DNA from: Gnetum montanum
Lineage: Eukaryota; Streptophyta; Gnetopsida; Gnetales; Gnetaceae
NCBI GenBank assembly: GCA_015680685.1
Contig: MNCI01002119.1
Span: 1 to 64,000, forward strand
DNA: 64,000 nucleotides
Direction of reading: 5' to 3'
The notes beneath the pieces are model-generated. The model was not told the DNA's origin, ran no database searches, and saw only the letters and a program-made list of their open reading frames with translations. Positions 11,819 through 24,350 of this stretch are shown piece after piece (the stretch's first letter is position 1; the number at the start of each line of letters is the position of its first letter). The position numbers and the translations under genes were made by a program.

Positions 11819-14800
11819 CTACATCAGGTTAGGCCAACTAGTGGTGTCTAGTGGGGGTTGAGGCTCCTCCTCCTCCACCTCTATGGCTCCACTGGGGCCT
11901 GCGCTATTGCTTGGTACCTACTTCAAAACAATGCAAAAAAAACAAATTCATTAGCAAGTGCAAACCTACAATACAAAACTAACATGCAAAACTAACACAT
12001 AAAATGCAAAAGCAAAACTAACCTAAGAGGGTCTTACATTGGACTTTAGTGGTCATCTATCAAGGTCCTCTTCCAAGTGTCAGAGGATCTCTTCTTCTGA
12101 TAACTGCATCTAGTCCTCCTGGTTGAGGTCAACATCTGCAAGGATTTTTTCCTCGTCCACAACAGTCCATGCAGGAGGTTGCATAGAAAAGGTGGCCATA
12201 GAAGTCTCCCCTAAGGGTAGAGTAATATCTTGCTCTAGGAAACCACTAACCACTATATGCTAAGAAAACAACTCAAAGGCCCAACTCTCGCCAATTGCCT
12301 CGATGAACATCTCAAGGTGACGGGCTTTCATGGACCTGTCATTGAGTTGCTGTAGATATGTGTCCTGCTCTTGCTTATAGTGGCACTTGTGGTTCTTCTA
12401 TATATGCCCCCACTTGCACACCTTGGTGCTAAAGCTCTTCCACTTTTGATTCTTCCAGGAGAGTAGATCCATTTACAACCGTTGCTTGATGGCCTCCCGG
12501 GTCCTCGGATTGTCGACTAGTATTTGGCATAATCTATCTCTGATGTTCGCTAGGCACCATCCTTTTGTTCTTGAGCTAATAAGAAATAATAATAGGAATG
12601 GAGGTCCTTTTTCTTTGTGATTAGACTTGCCATTACCTCTTGGAGCTCATGCACGTGTTTCCATAGATGCTCATTCGAGCACCTACAGGTCCACAATGCC
12701 TTCGCACTAGGAAGCATGCACTTGATCACTACCTCATACACATGATGAGGCACTTGCTCCACTTCAGGGGGATACTCAAGAATCACATCCATGTGAGTTT
12801 CCTGGTTTGGATTCCAACGAAGCTTAGAGCCTATTAGCATACAATGAACAAATCAATATGAATAATAAACTAAGCATAGAATTGGTAAAATAGTTCAAGA
12901 AAAATGACACACATACCAAGTTTAGGATCCACCTACTATATGTGGTCCACCATATCCTCCATGATGCCTTCCATGAATGCAAATTTATCTGGTATCTCTG
13001 CCCATTGCGTCATGCGATGGATAGGCACTAGCGGTGGATTGCTAGTAGGAAGGCCTGAGACTGCAATACAAACACAATGCAACACTTAGCAATAACTGAG
13101 CAGTCAAAGGGCTAAGAGAAAAAGGTAAGAGTAGATGATAACATAGAGTGCTCACAAGAAAGCCCTAAGATGTTAGCACACATGGATCTCCTAGCTGCAC
13201 ACTATCGAAGAGGTTGACAAAGTCACCCTTAGGGTGGAAGAGCTCCTCTGCATCAAACTGGTGGGAGATCTCTGGAGCCTCTACCTCCTCTTTAAACCTA
13301 AGGAGGGGGCATGTCTACTACCTCTACTATCATTGCTGCTACTTACTTAGCAACCCTCTTGCCTAACTCACATAGCGTAGCAATGTTAGCATAACATAAT
13401 AAAACCAAAAAAAAAAAACATAAGCCAAATGCATCTATGATGCATACTAACCTACAAGCATCGAACAGAGTGTGGGTATCCTGAGGTAGACTTTCTTGAT
13501 GCTTACTTGTCCAACTATAGGGGAAGTCTCCTCTGTTGGGTGTGGCCTCTTAATTTTTTCCTTGGAGGGCCCCACCATCTCCACAATATACTACTCCATA
13601 CTCTTCACATTCCAAACAACAGTTGGTGGATACTCACTTGCATTGTCATTGGAATATGGTAACTGTGACCTCCCCAAATGTGCCTTTGTTGTGATTGAAT
13701 ACGACTCCTTAATCCCCTTTAGAGGGTCCTATGCACGAGTGGTAGCAAAAAAATGCTTAATCTATGGCTTGGATAGTTGCCTGCGATCCTGCATAACCCA
13801 ATGTCCACTATCCCTAATCACCAGGAACTTCACAAGCCTTCACAAATAGGTTGTGAAGAATGTGAAGTGAAAGTCAGACCTCACATGGACGTTGCGGTGA
13901 AGCTTGGTAAACTCTACTTGTAGCTTGGAAGTAATGGAGGAGGCCCAATTAAACCTGGTTCTCTCCTCTATGACCTCCCATATCACCTATGCTTGCTCCA
14001 CCTCAAGGACCTTTCCTTGGGAGAGTAGCTTAGGAAAGGCATGAGCAGAGAAAAGAGGGTAAAGTCTTTGGCCCTTAGGCATGTGCACATTTCCAACCAT
14101 GATGCCTTTACAAGAGTGAGTGGTCCCCAGCCACTCTTCAATCTCCTCTCTCTGGTCTACCTCGGTTAGGCTTGTTAATGATTGATGGGCCCTCAGAGGG
14201 AAGGTAAAAGAATTCAGCGAAGAAGGCATCATTGAGGTCCAAGACTACCCTCACTCCATGCATGTGAGTAACAAAACAATAGACATCATGGCTAAAGGAG
14301 TTAACGATGGTCACCATCTCGGCCATTTGTGTGCTTGGGCTAAGGGCTAGGAAAAGGTCCATCAACCCAGCATGCGTAAGCTAACTAGTTAGAGCCTTTG
14401 AGGCCTAATGGCATAGCCACTCTTACGACCCCTCTACATAACCATACTTCATAATGAGGGTGGTCTCATTATGGCTAGTGGCAACCACTATTACCTCTCC
14501 TAAAGCAACGACAACTATAACATAGGCAATGTAATGTTAGCATCATGCGATCAACGGGTGCATAAGAATAAGTAATGAAAGTCAAGCCAACATAACGAAT
14601 AATCATGTGGAAAAAATAGTGTGCACGACGTAGGAAGTGGCACAATGAGCTCTCCAAAGATATCCTTACCACTAGCCCATCCCGCATCAAGCCAATTGTA
14701 GGTATGGCACAAGTTGAATGTCTTTGGGTATCAGGTGGGGTAGTTCTCTAAGACCTCTCCCACTTGTTCAATAACTACCTCCTGAAAGCTTGGACTAGAG

Positions 14801-15894
14801 GAAAATACCTTTAGCACAGTGCGGGTTAAAGCAAGAGCCCCTATCTCATCATGGATTCCCTCGTCATCAACTTTAAACCTAGCATTAGACATCTACAGTC
14901 AACACTTACAAATCTAGCATGGCCAATGACAATGAAACATAATGAAAAGCAAGAGCACTTACCATCTCACATGATATATAGTCCTAGGTGGGTTCTAGAA
15001 GATTGTATGCACATGCATGACAATGAAAAGGGTGTTGCTCTGTTATAGCAAGAGAACTCTAGCATTCTCTAGATCTTGATTAAGGGAAAAATGCTCCTAG
15101 GACCTAGTCTTGGGCTACCTGCTCGATCACCACTAGTCATGGGCACATTAGACATAAATTTTAGTATGTCTCAATTTTCCCTAGCCAACAATGTCTTAGT
15201 GATGGCACTTGTAGCCTTTTCTACCAAGTGTGACTACATGATCACACTAAAGTGTTGTAGTAGGTAAACTAGGAATTCAAATGCCCCTGGCCAAAACCAC
15301 ACCGCCTAATGGCCTAACTTCATGTCAGGTATATGTGTGTTGGGCATAGGCTTGCTAATGTAGGATAGAATGCCAATGAGCTCCATGACCACTAGGAAAA
15401 GTTTCAGTAACACCCCGCAACCACAAGATAGTAAACAAATGTAGCATTAGGACATAATAGATTACATTTTGACATTAAAAAAAAACTAACTTGTGCTTAG
15501 CAAAAATTAGCAAATTTAGTTTAAAATGGCATGACTTAGAAATATATCCTTAGGGTCCCCCATGGGGCCTCGCGAGCATAGGACGTCAATACACATTTGA
15601 CATGCCTGGTGTTCATTAGGGTACAAGACTAACTTAGCATTAACTTTTTACTTTACATTTGCACTATTTTCACCAACACAATTTGCATGTTTTAGCATCC
15701 ATACAATTTGCAAAATTATCATTCTAGCATAGGTTTCGTGCATTTAGCATTTTGTTTTGCATGAGGCATTCTTACCATTGAAATTTCCTTTTGCACTTGG
15801 CATTTTCCACATGTGGTATTCCAATTTTGCACCTAGCAATCTCTTTTCAATATTTTCTCAAATTTTTTCTAACTTTGGGTAGTGTAGCATGAGA

Positions 15895-16001
15895 TCCAAA
15901 AAAATTCTAACTATTTTCTACGCTTCCTAGGGAGCGTAGCCAAAAAAATCACTGAATTTTCTAATTGCTAACTATGCTCCCTAGGGAGTGTAGTCCCCAA
16001 A
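15895..16001. promoter_or_regulatory. Palindromic words in intron 1 of D's antisense gene
   Basis: Degenerate copies of the CTACGCTCCC/GGGAGCGTAG palindrome near 15921-15943 and 15971-15993. The same words fill the D LTR. Another copy lies at 17311-17332. Confidence 0.55.
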
Positions 16002-16054
16002 ACAAGCGGAAAATCAACAAAACATTTCTAACTATTGGGAGCATAGCATCCCAC

Positions 16055-17268
16055 TGAAACACCATAAAATTTCGAGCTTGGTACTTCCCCAGCAAGAAGC
16101 AGGTCCCTAGGACCCACGAACGGCCACAGCTACATTTGGTGTCACACAGTGCAACTTTGGGAATCAAGAGGCTTAATTTTCACTAAGTGTGTAGTACCAG
16201 CGTATACGCCCAGCATCAATAGCATATATGCTCAGTGTATACACCTAGCATCAACAGTGTATACGCCCAGCGTATACGCCTGACATCCCTAGCGTATACG
16301 CCCAGCGTAGACATCCGACTTACACGCCTGATGTACATGCCTCACCTGTATGCTTGGCACCATAGATGCACACACCCGAAGATGGAATCTCAATGATAGA
16401 ATGAAGATAGCACCAAAGAGCAAGAATTAAAGTAAGTTGGCAACCATCAGCGTACACGCCCGACGTATACGCCAAGTCATTGTTGACTTGTACGCTCAGC
16501 GTGTACACCCAGCGTCCATAGCATCTCCACCCAAGTTCACATACGCCCAGCACGTCCAGCGTATACGCCCAGCATGTATGCCAGCCTAATGTAGTGTATA
16601 CACCCTACGTATACACCTAGCAGATGTAATATGTTGTATATTTGTAAATTGTATGCACCCGGTCAACGCACCACGTGTCTTCTAACCCGAGTCTAGCGTA
16701 AAAATCGGTATAAAACACCACTTTTCCACTTCACCAAGACGGTTGGCAAAAATCCCAGAGGATACCAGAGACATTTACACTGTGTACCAGAGCTAAAAAC
16801 CCTTTTACGTTGGAAAGCCCTGTACGCCGTGCACGTAGTCTCTATGCTCCACCTATCGTGCGAACCCGCCGAGTCATCCCTGCATCCACCAGGGCTTTTC
16901 GTCCGCCTTGTGTTCATCACAACTGCGTTAGACCAGTGCAATGTACTTTGACTCTGTAATACCATTTTTTACAATTTACGCTAATTTCTTGCATGTGTTC
17001 TGTTTACGCTCATTTACATTTACGCCCTGTTCATATCTGCTACGCCATTTACGCTCTCGTTTACGCCGTTTACGCATAACCCAGCGTATAGCACTTCGGC
17101 ATACGTGCGGGTAAATCCTTGTCTGATCCACGTGTGGACCACCCAAGGTACTCTGCCTTCATGCACTCCAACTCACCCTCAGGTGAAGGCAGGGTCTTCT
17201 GTGCGCGTCCTGCGATCCCACGGTCTCTGTTTCCTTCCAGCCGGGGATCGACGATTTCAGGCAGTACA
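16055..17268 (+). repeat. G: solo LTR of the B family
   Basis: 1214 bp, the same length as B's 5' LTR and colinear with it from TGAAACACCAT to GCAGTACA. It is flanked by a perfect 5 bp duplication, CCCAC (16050-16054 and 17269-17273). No internal sequence is attached, so it is a solo LTR left by LTR-LTR recombination. U3 carries GCGTATACGC words (for example 16200-16209). TATA box at 16709-16715. It lies in intron 1 of D's antisense gene. Confidence 0.92.
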
Positions 17269-17310
17269 CCCACCACATCTGAAAGTTGACTAATTTTAAT
17301 GAAGTGTTGG

Positions 17311-17332
17311 CTACGCTCCCTAGGGAGCGTAG
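17311..17332. promoter_or_regulatory. Perfect 22 bp palindrome
   Basis: CTACGCTCCC, then TA, then the exact reverse complement of the first ten bases. It sits in D just right of solo LTR G and is the cleanest copy of the palindromic word seen in D's LTR. It may be a protein-binding site (inference). Confidence 0.65.
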
Positions 17333-17576
17333 TTGCTAGCACTTGATTTTCCATCATCACGTCTCTTTCACTATGCCACTAGGTGTTGTCTCACACTAAT
17401 AATATGTGTTGGGGTACTCACCATCACTATAGCCTTGGCAATCTCCTTGGCCTCATTCACCCCCTCGCTACAACCATTGCCCCTATGGTTGCATCATTGT
17501 CCCTTTCCTTGTCCCCATGGCCTTCTCTCCATGTGTCTTTGTCATGCCTAACCCTCCCTTTACCCTTACCTTGCAT

Positions 17577-18600
17577 TGCCCCCACATCATAAAAAAGTGA
17601 TGGTATAACCCTGTCCCTTGGTCGTGGCTATTTTTAGCAATAACCCTTGCCCCAATCCATCATCACCCTCATCCACGCATCAACACAAAAGAAGAAAAAA
17701 GGGAAACAAATGAACCTTGGCCATGCATGCCCTAGCCATAGTTATTTTCATCCTATTTTGTGTCCTCCATGTGGCATGGCCTTAGAGAGGGAAATCCCAA
17801 TCCACTACCAGGACAAGACCCTTGTTTTTTCCCTCTCCCTCACCCCTTGTGCCATGTTCCTTAGGGATAAACATACCAAATCCCTCATAGTCCATGCATT
17901 TTCCCTTGTCCCATTTGTCACAAGTAATCAAAATAAAGCATCTAATGCATTAACACAGACCCACAACCCATGCACACGTCCCTCCTTTTGTTCATGGATG
18001 CTAACGTGGCTAGGGTGGTGGCAGTTCCTACCAAGGAAGGCCACGCCAAGAACCAAATCCCAATACAAGAAAGAAAAGCCACAATGTGAAGAAAAAATGG
18101 TACAAAAAGGGACAAGCATAGCAAGCGTACCTGGCGGTTAGCAACACTCTCCTCTCCTTCACCTATACCTATGGTAGGTGTTCCAAGGCTCACCTCCCCT
18201 TTTCCACATTGGCAAATCTGGGGTGTTGACAGTCACTATGGTGCGTCATCCTAGTGCTACACCCTCATTACTATGCTCCACTTGCTACGCTCTAGCTATC
18301 ACTTCAAACTCTGTGACACTTTGTAACTTCCTGTTCACACTTTGGAAAATGATAGTTTACCTTTGGTGAATCACACATATATACAATCCTAGGGTAATTA
18401 AATGCACCACCTACCACATCGATTGTCCCACACTTAGGCAAAATTTTCCAAGTCTCTTATGGAGCATAGCAAGAGGGGGCGAGTGTAGTAAGGGGTGAGC
18501 ATAGCAACTAGAGTTAGAAAAATTTCTAAATTTTTTCTAATAATCCCAAACTTAGAAAATTTCTAAGATTTTTTTGGTTGCCTAGCAAACGCCTAGCCCA
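17577..18600. other. 5' flank of D's antisense gene
   Basis: Upstream of exon 1 on the minus strand. The reading frame 17647-18141 on the + strand resembles no family known to me. Near 18255-18500 the sequence repeats 'ctatgctcc', 'gctacgctc' and 'ggagcatagc' words and 'tttctaa' runs like those of D's LTR. A possible minus-strand TATA stretch lies near 18374-18384. Confidence 0.4.
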
Positions 18601-18654
18601 ACTCCATGTTCCAAACACTTCTCACTTGGCTTGAACCAATGCATCTTGCACAAA

Positions 18655-18790
18655 CCATGGTTTACTAAGACTTTAAATTGACAAATCATGGTCTGCTAAG
18701 ACCTTAAACTAGCAAATCATGATTTTCTAAGACCTTAAACTAGCAAATCATGGCTTGCCAAGGCCTAAAACCAGCTTGCACGTCTACTTT
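18655..18790 (+). repeat. D spacer II: TTAAACT repeats
   Basis: Four to five units of about 35 bp such as 'ctaagaccttaaactagcaaatcatgg'. They lie between the antisense gene and RT, as in B at 43355-43535. Confidence 0.75.
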
Positions 18791-18954
18791 TCTAATTTCC
18801 ACTCTTACATGTTTAGGTAATTATTCATTACATTTCTTTCCTCATGTTATGCATTTCGCCTCTATTAAGATAGGTGTGGCTTGACGGTCTTCCTAGTTGT
18901 TTTGTAGGATATGTCATAGGACTACAACATAAGCGTATATAAGCATCTTCATTC

Positions 18955-19990
18955 ACTCTTGATCCTCATCAAACCTCACGATGACCTCATTAGATGCATC
19001 AATGCCCAATGCCTAGACCTTGAGCCCATAGCCTGTGATGACTACATAACATCCATGAAAGCACTGCTAGATTGGCTTGACCATCTAGTTAGGGCTCTCA
19101 ATCTAGAGGTAGGTGACGTCACTAAGGATTCCCTTGTTGAAGTCCTTGTAGCAACACTTAATGGTGATGTAAAGACACTAAAACTTAGTTCCTTATTAGA
19201 GCCTTTACATGCCCAAATCATTGCAAAGACACTTAATGACAACATCAAAATATTTGCATGGTCCTATGAGGACATGCTAGGCTTAGATCCTTGCATAGTG
19301 TAGCATAATATCATCCTTGATCCTTGCATAAAACTAGTTAGATAGAAATCCCATAAGGTTAGGCTTGAGGTGGCGTTGGCAGTCCATGATGAAATTACCA
19401 AGCTCTACAAGGCTGGTTTCTTTTGAGCTATTAACTATGCAAATTGGGTCTCCAACATCATGATTTTATCTAGAAAAAATGGAAGCATACACATGTGCAT
19501 AGACTTTTAAGACTTGAACAAGGTGACCATCAAAGATGATTTTCTATTGCTTAGNTAACGTAGGAGAAACCTACCAATGTGCCATGACATACATCTTTAG
19601 TAACTATTTGTTAGACTTACTCAATGACTACATTAATGACATGGCAGTTAAGTTCAAAATGGCACATGACCATGCAGATGACTTAGACTGCACACTCAAA
19701 TGTTGCCTTAGACATCACCTTAGGCTGAATCCTAAGAAGTGTGTCTTCGGTGTCAAGACGGGTCACATGCTAGGTTTTGTAGTATCAGAAATTGGTATAT
19801 GCATAGACCCTGATAAGGTTAAGGCCATTATCAACTTAGTATTTCCAACTAACCTTAAGGAGTTATGTGGGTTACAAAGCAGACTACAATTCATACGTCA
19901 GTTTATTGCATGGTTGACTAATAAGCTACAAGCAATGCAACATTTGCTTAAAAAAGGAGTCCACTTCAAGTGGACAGCTCAACGCTAAGA
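18955..19990 (+). pseudogene. Reverse transcriptase of D, internally deleted
   Basis: The N-terminal part (18959-19303) includes IFAWSYEDMLGLDP and aligns with B's pol start. The RT core starts near 19370. At about 19554 the frame jumps from the KDDF block straight to a block equivalent to GLKNA in B. About 64 codons, including the first catalytic aspartate block, are missing, and a single N marks the joint. The second active-site motif reads YIND where B has YVDD. Stops occur throughout. Not functional. Confidence 0.8.
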
Positions 19991-20880
19991 GGCATTTGAT
20001 AACCTCAAATAGGAGCTAGCTCAACTTCCAACAGTTTACCCTCCATAAGGAGATAGACCTTTTTACATCTACCTTACAACTTCTGACATGTCCATCACTT
20101 CTTTACTCTGTTAAAAGTAAGATGATGATTTTGAGGTCCTTGTATACTACCTAAGCCATGCATTAGTGGCCCATGAAGCAAAATACAATGATGTGAAAAA
20201 GAATTTTCTCACCTTAGTCTCTTTCGTAGCCAGGTAAACATCATTTGCAAAAGCAATGTGCTCTAGGCAATTACAACGAACATCTATGAAAGTAGTTGAA
20301 TTACATAGTGGAAAGTAATAACTACAGAGTTTGACTTGCACTACATAGCACAAGCATCAACTAAAGGTCAAGAAATAGGTGCACAACTCATAGCTTCACC
20401 AATAAACGATCAAGCAACTATAGATTCAAAATTTCTCAATGAGCATGGCAGCAGTATAAGCCAAGTGTTTACCAACTTTGAGGTAATTTTACACTTTGAT
20501 GACACTTCAACCTCTCAAAGGGGTAGTGCTACCGCCATAATCATGTTTCCCTCTAGGGATATTTAACCCTTCAGTTATTATTTTACATTACTTTGCACTA
20601 ACAACGTAGCAAAGTACAAAGGTTTCCTTAGAGGTCTCATTATAGCTCACGACCTAGGAATTTGAAACCTAGTGATCTGAGGCGCTTCGCAGTTAGTCAT
20701 CAACCAAGTTACATAGGTTTATGGTTATAAGGCACAACACTTACAACCTTATTGTGACTTGGCAAAGAACTTGCTCTGATGATTTGCAACTATAGATATC
20801 CAACACATTCCCCACAACAAAAACATCATTACCAATGCATTAGACACATTACCCTTAAGCATTGCACCTAACATGTTTCA
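19991..20880 (+). pseudogene. RNase H and second (archaeal-type) RNase H of D, broken
   Basis: The first RNase H is recognisable by YYLSHALVAHEAKYNDV near 20145-20200. The second is recognisable by VILHFDDTSTSQRG near 20480 and by SQLVINQVT near 20690, aligning with B's aRNH. Stops and shifts are numerous. The double RNase H marks the Tat lineage. Confidence 0.7.
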
Positions 20881-21059
20881 TGCCTTACTTGCCTCAATAA
20901 TTAATTGCATCAAACCTATTACACAAGTAGCCAACATTGCATCTATAGCCATAATGAGCACAACACATGCACGAGAGTGGTGTGATGACATCAACTCATA
21001 CCTTCAATAGGGTGAGCCTTCACAACATCTAACCACTACCCAAAAGGATGTAGTGAAAA

Positions 21060-22170
21060 AATGATCATGATAGTACATCATTGTGGGTAATGGCACACTA
21101 TGTCACAGATCCTACGATGCCATACTATTGACCTACATTATCGACGGTGAAGTGAAAACGATCATTGATCAAGTCCACGAGGGATAGTGTGGAGGCCACA
21201 TAGCACCCAAGGCAATGGCATTGAAAATAAAATTCTTAGGCTACTATTGGCCTTACATGGAGCACGATTACATTTCCAAGGTCAAGACATGCAATGTGTG
21301 TTAATGGCATGGAAACCTAATGCACGTGCCACCCATTTAACTACACACCACATAGATCATGTGGCCATTTCAATGTTGGGGGTTGGATATCATAGGGTCC
21401 ATCATGCCTAAGTTCTCTGTAGGACATAGCTTCATCATGACTGCAACTAAATATTTTACCAAGTGGGTTGAAGCCATTTCCATTATAAGGACCACATCAC
21501 AATAGGTTTGCAAATTCATTCTTGACAATAAAGTGATCCAATTTGGTCTACCCATGACTATTATCACAAATAATGGACCATAGTTTAGCAGTGTAGAAAT
21601 CAAAGCCTTCTACGAATACCTTGGCATTAAGCATTCCTTCTCATTGCCATACTACCCATAGGTGAATGGCCAGGCAAAGGCTACAAACAAGGCATCATCA
21701 ACCTTTTGAAGAAGATGCTTAGCAACAGCAAAAGACGATGGCATGAGCAATTGGTCTATGCACTATGGACCTATTGCACAACATGTAGAACCAAAATAGG
21801 TAAAATGTCATGTATCCTTATGTATGGGTCTAAAGCAATTTTACGTCTTGAATTGCAGGTCCCATCACTTCATGTAATCCTCTCAAGCTTCATGGATGAG
21901 GCCCAAAATAATGAGTTGAAAACCATTAACCTCGAATCTATAGAGGAGGAGTGCATTTAGATGCTTGATCACATTGAATGGTACGAAGAGAATAAACGAC
22001 AAAATCACTACCACAATCAGCATCAATGCTTAATTAGGAGAGGAGACCTATTCCTCAAGGCCATTTGTGAACCTACGAACAAATTCTCGACCAATTGGGA
22101 AGGGTCTTTCTAGGTCACTAAGGCCTATGACAATGGAGCAATCAAGCTTGCTGGTATATAAAACCATGAG
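21060..22170 (+). pseudogene. Integrase of D, broken
   Basis: It retains parts of the HHCC zinc finger (GYYWPYMEHDYISKVKTCNVC) and of the catalytic core. LDIIGSI keeps the first aspartate; the second motif reads IITNNGP, with the aspartate changed to asparagine. A stop lies at the YYP codon block (21658), the same codon that is a stop in B. The C-terminal part continues to about 22160. Confidence 0.75.
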
Positions 22171-22254
22171 TTTTCCAATTTGATCAACCATTCATATCTG
22201 AAGTTTTATTATGCCTAGTACATAGCATCACATCAATGACAAAGAGAGGTTAGT

Positions 22255-22494
22255 AAGAGTCTGCTAGGACTATAAATTGGCACAGAGAATCTGCTATGAC
22301 TATAAATTGGCACAGAGAGTATGCTATGACTATAAATTGGCATAGGGCATCTATTATCATGTTTAAATAGCACAACTCATCCTTGGGCTACAACATTTAA
22401 CTAGCATCCACAAATAGTTTACTATGACATTAAACTGACACAACTCATCCTTGCATCATGATGTTAAATTGGCACAACACCCACCATCTGCTAC
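22255..22494 (+). repeat. D spacer III: TATAAATTGGCAC repeats, left part
   Basis: Units such as 'ctgctatgactataaattgg' repeat about every 30 bp. They equal the TATAAACTRG repeats after the integrase of B. Split from the rest of the array by solo LTR S2. Confidence 0.75.
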
Positions 22495-24198
22495 TGAAAC
22501 ACCACTAATTTTGGCCTAACACTTTGAAAATGACTCAAGCCCTTTTGAGCTATCAAGAGGCAAAATTTAATTAAGGCATGGAACTTAGGTCCAACTTGCT
22601 CAAGCCAGCTTGCTCACACTGTCAAGCTAGCTTGCCCTCAGCATGAGTAACTTTGACAACTTCAAAATCAAGTTAAAGATGACCCAATCTAAAGGTGCAA
22701 GCCATACTCAAGGGCCACTGATGTTGACTCCAAGCTTTAGCATTCAGGGATTCAAATTTCAATGTCAAAAGGTGCAAATTTCCTCACTCACGCTGTCACT
22801 CATGTTGAGGTCATGCTAGCAGCATGAGTGTAGCGTGAGCAACTTTCAGAGCCAAAACAAAGTCGAAACGATCTCATTATCAACGTCCAAGTCATCCTTG
22901 GAGTTCATCATCAACAAAATTCAAGTTCCAGCCTCTAGAATTCTAGATTTTAGTTCAAAATTCTAGATGCTGGCAGCGTGAGTCCAGCATGAGCTACCCA
23001 AAATGGTCTAAAACAACTCACATCAGGCTCAATTTTTATTTTGTATATCATTCCTATGGTTAACCTCACAGTCAAACAACATTTGCACTTAAGAATCAAG
23101 ATTCAAAAAAATCAAAATTTGGTGGAAAATCTATCATTTTAGCTCACTCACGTTAAGGTCACACTGAGGTCATGCTGGTAGTGTGAGTGCAGTGTGAGTT
23201 TAGCATGAGTTCAGTGTGAGCACGTTGAGGACACGTCAAGGAAAAATCAACTCATCTTAGAAGTCTTGGTCAAGCAAAGATGCCTCAAATAGCCACAAAG
23301 CCACCTAGATCGACATCCTACAGTAGGCAATTTAGAGATTGAGAAGTTTCAAGCGAGCCAGAGTTAATTCTTCTTATTGTATATTATCATTTCATTGTAA
23401 ACATTCATCATTTTTTGGTTTTTCAAGCTCTTACGCTCTAAATTGTATGTGCTTCCATGAGCGTAAACTAGCTTGAGTAATTCGATGCACGCTGTAAGAT
23501 ACATTGCACTTGGTCAAAAACGTAGCTTGCCCACATGTCTAACTCACACATAGCTATCCATCGGACTTATGTCACTTGATCTATTTTCCTCTCAATTCTC
23601 AGCCGTTGATTCCACTCATGAATTCCACACCCAAGCCTGGCCAAACCCTATAAATACCCTATCAATTCACATAAAGAGGGTTGGCAATTTTGAAGGCAAA
23701 CGGCTCAGGAAACTCAGACCAGCAATCCTTGGGTGCTTGAGCATACTTGACTCCTAACATCCAAGCACTCCTGAAACACATCACATCACCTCGGGGCTTG
23801 GTGCTTGACTTGCCATTCACACGTGCAACTACACTTTGACCAGTGCATATCTTTTCTAAGCAATACAATACAGTTCATTTTTCCAACCATTATATTGTTT
23901 ACTCTATGTTACATTTAGTTTACATTCTATTTGCAATATTGTTCTGTGTATGATCTGTTTACATTTTGTACGTCACTGTTTACATTTTAAACATTAGTTA
24001 GGATAACCCCAGCGCAAGATGTAGTTTACGATTAGGGAAGTCCTTGGTTGATTTGCGTGAAGACCATCCAAGGCACTCTACCTTCGTTTCCTTTTCCAGC
24101 TTTCCCTTAGGTGAAGGCAGGGTCAACTATGTCTACTCAACAATCTTTCAGTGTTTCTTTTCCCTTCCAGCCTTACATCGACAATTTAGGTTAGCACA
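22495..24198 (+). repeat. S2: solo LTR of a third Tat-type subfamily
   Basis: 1704 bp from TGAAACACCACT to TTAGCACA. Flanks GCTAC (22490-22494) and ACTAC (24199-24203) are a 5 bp TSD with one G-to-A change. Spacer III repeats continue on both sides, which shows it is an insertion and not the 3' LTR of D. TATAAATA is at 23649-23656 and GGTTGG about 30 nt further, as in D and B. U3 has its own word set (GCGTGAG, GCATGAG, CTCACGC). The distal 'gtgaaggcagggtc' stretch is shared with B. Confidence 0.82.
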
Positions 24199-24203
24199 AC
24201 TAC

Positions 24204-24350
24204 TACGTTAAATTGGGACATGACAGTCTACTAGGACTATAAACTAACACATCATGGTCTACCAGGACCTTAAACTAGGTTCATGGATTGCTAGGACCTT
24301 AAACTAGCATAACATGTAGTCTACCAAGACCTTAAACTAGGTTTGTAGTT
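24204..24350 (+). repeat. D spacer III, right part
   Basis: Continuation of the repeats ('accttaaactag', 'ggactataaactaac') after S2. Confidence 0.7.

Larger units (their letters stand above)
11819..17576 (-). pseudogene. Antisense gene of D (homologue of B's), interrupted by solo LTR G
   Basis: The gene reads right to left. A probable exon 1 starts at ATG 17576 (MQGKGKG, compare MGKGKEV in B) and ends at a GT donor after 17422. The HAD-like exon 2 lies around 15430-14963. Introns with GT/AG borders at 14962-14871, 14669-14515 and 12916-12831 match B introns 2, 3 and 6 in place. Conserved protein blocks include VWFWPGAFEFLVYLLQHF, LYPLFSAHAFPKLL and WKSFSTKVCKWG. A glutamate-rich last exon ends at TAG 11819. 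Intron 1 received solo LTR G. Many stops and frame changes make it a pseudogene. Shared structure with B shows the gene is old in this element lineage. Confidence 0.7.

Noticed and set aside
17647-18141. + strand frame of 164 codons in D upstream of RT
   Set aside because: No family signature, not present in B, and located in the 5' flank of the antisense gene.
22495-24198. S2 as the 3' LTR of D
   Set aside because: Its U3 differs from D's 5' LTR, it has its own TSD, and D's spacer repeats continue on both sides.
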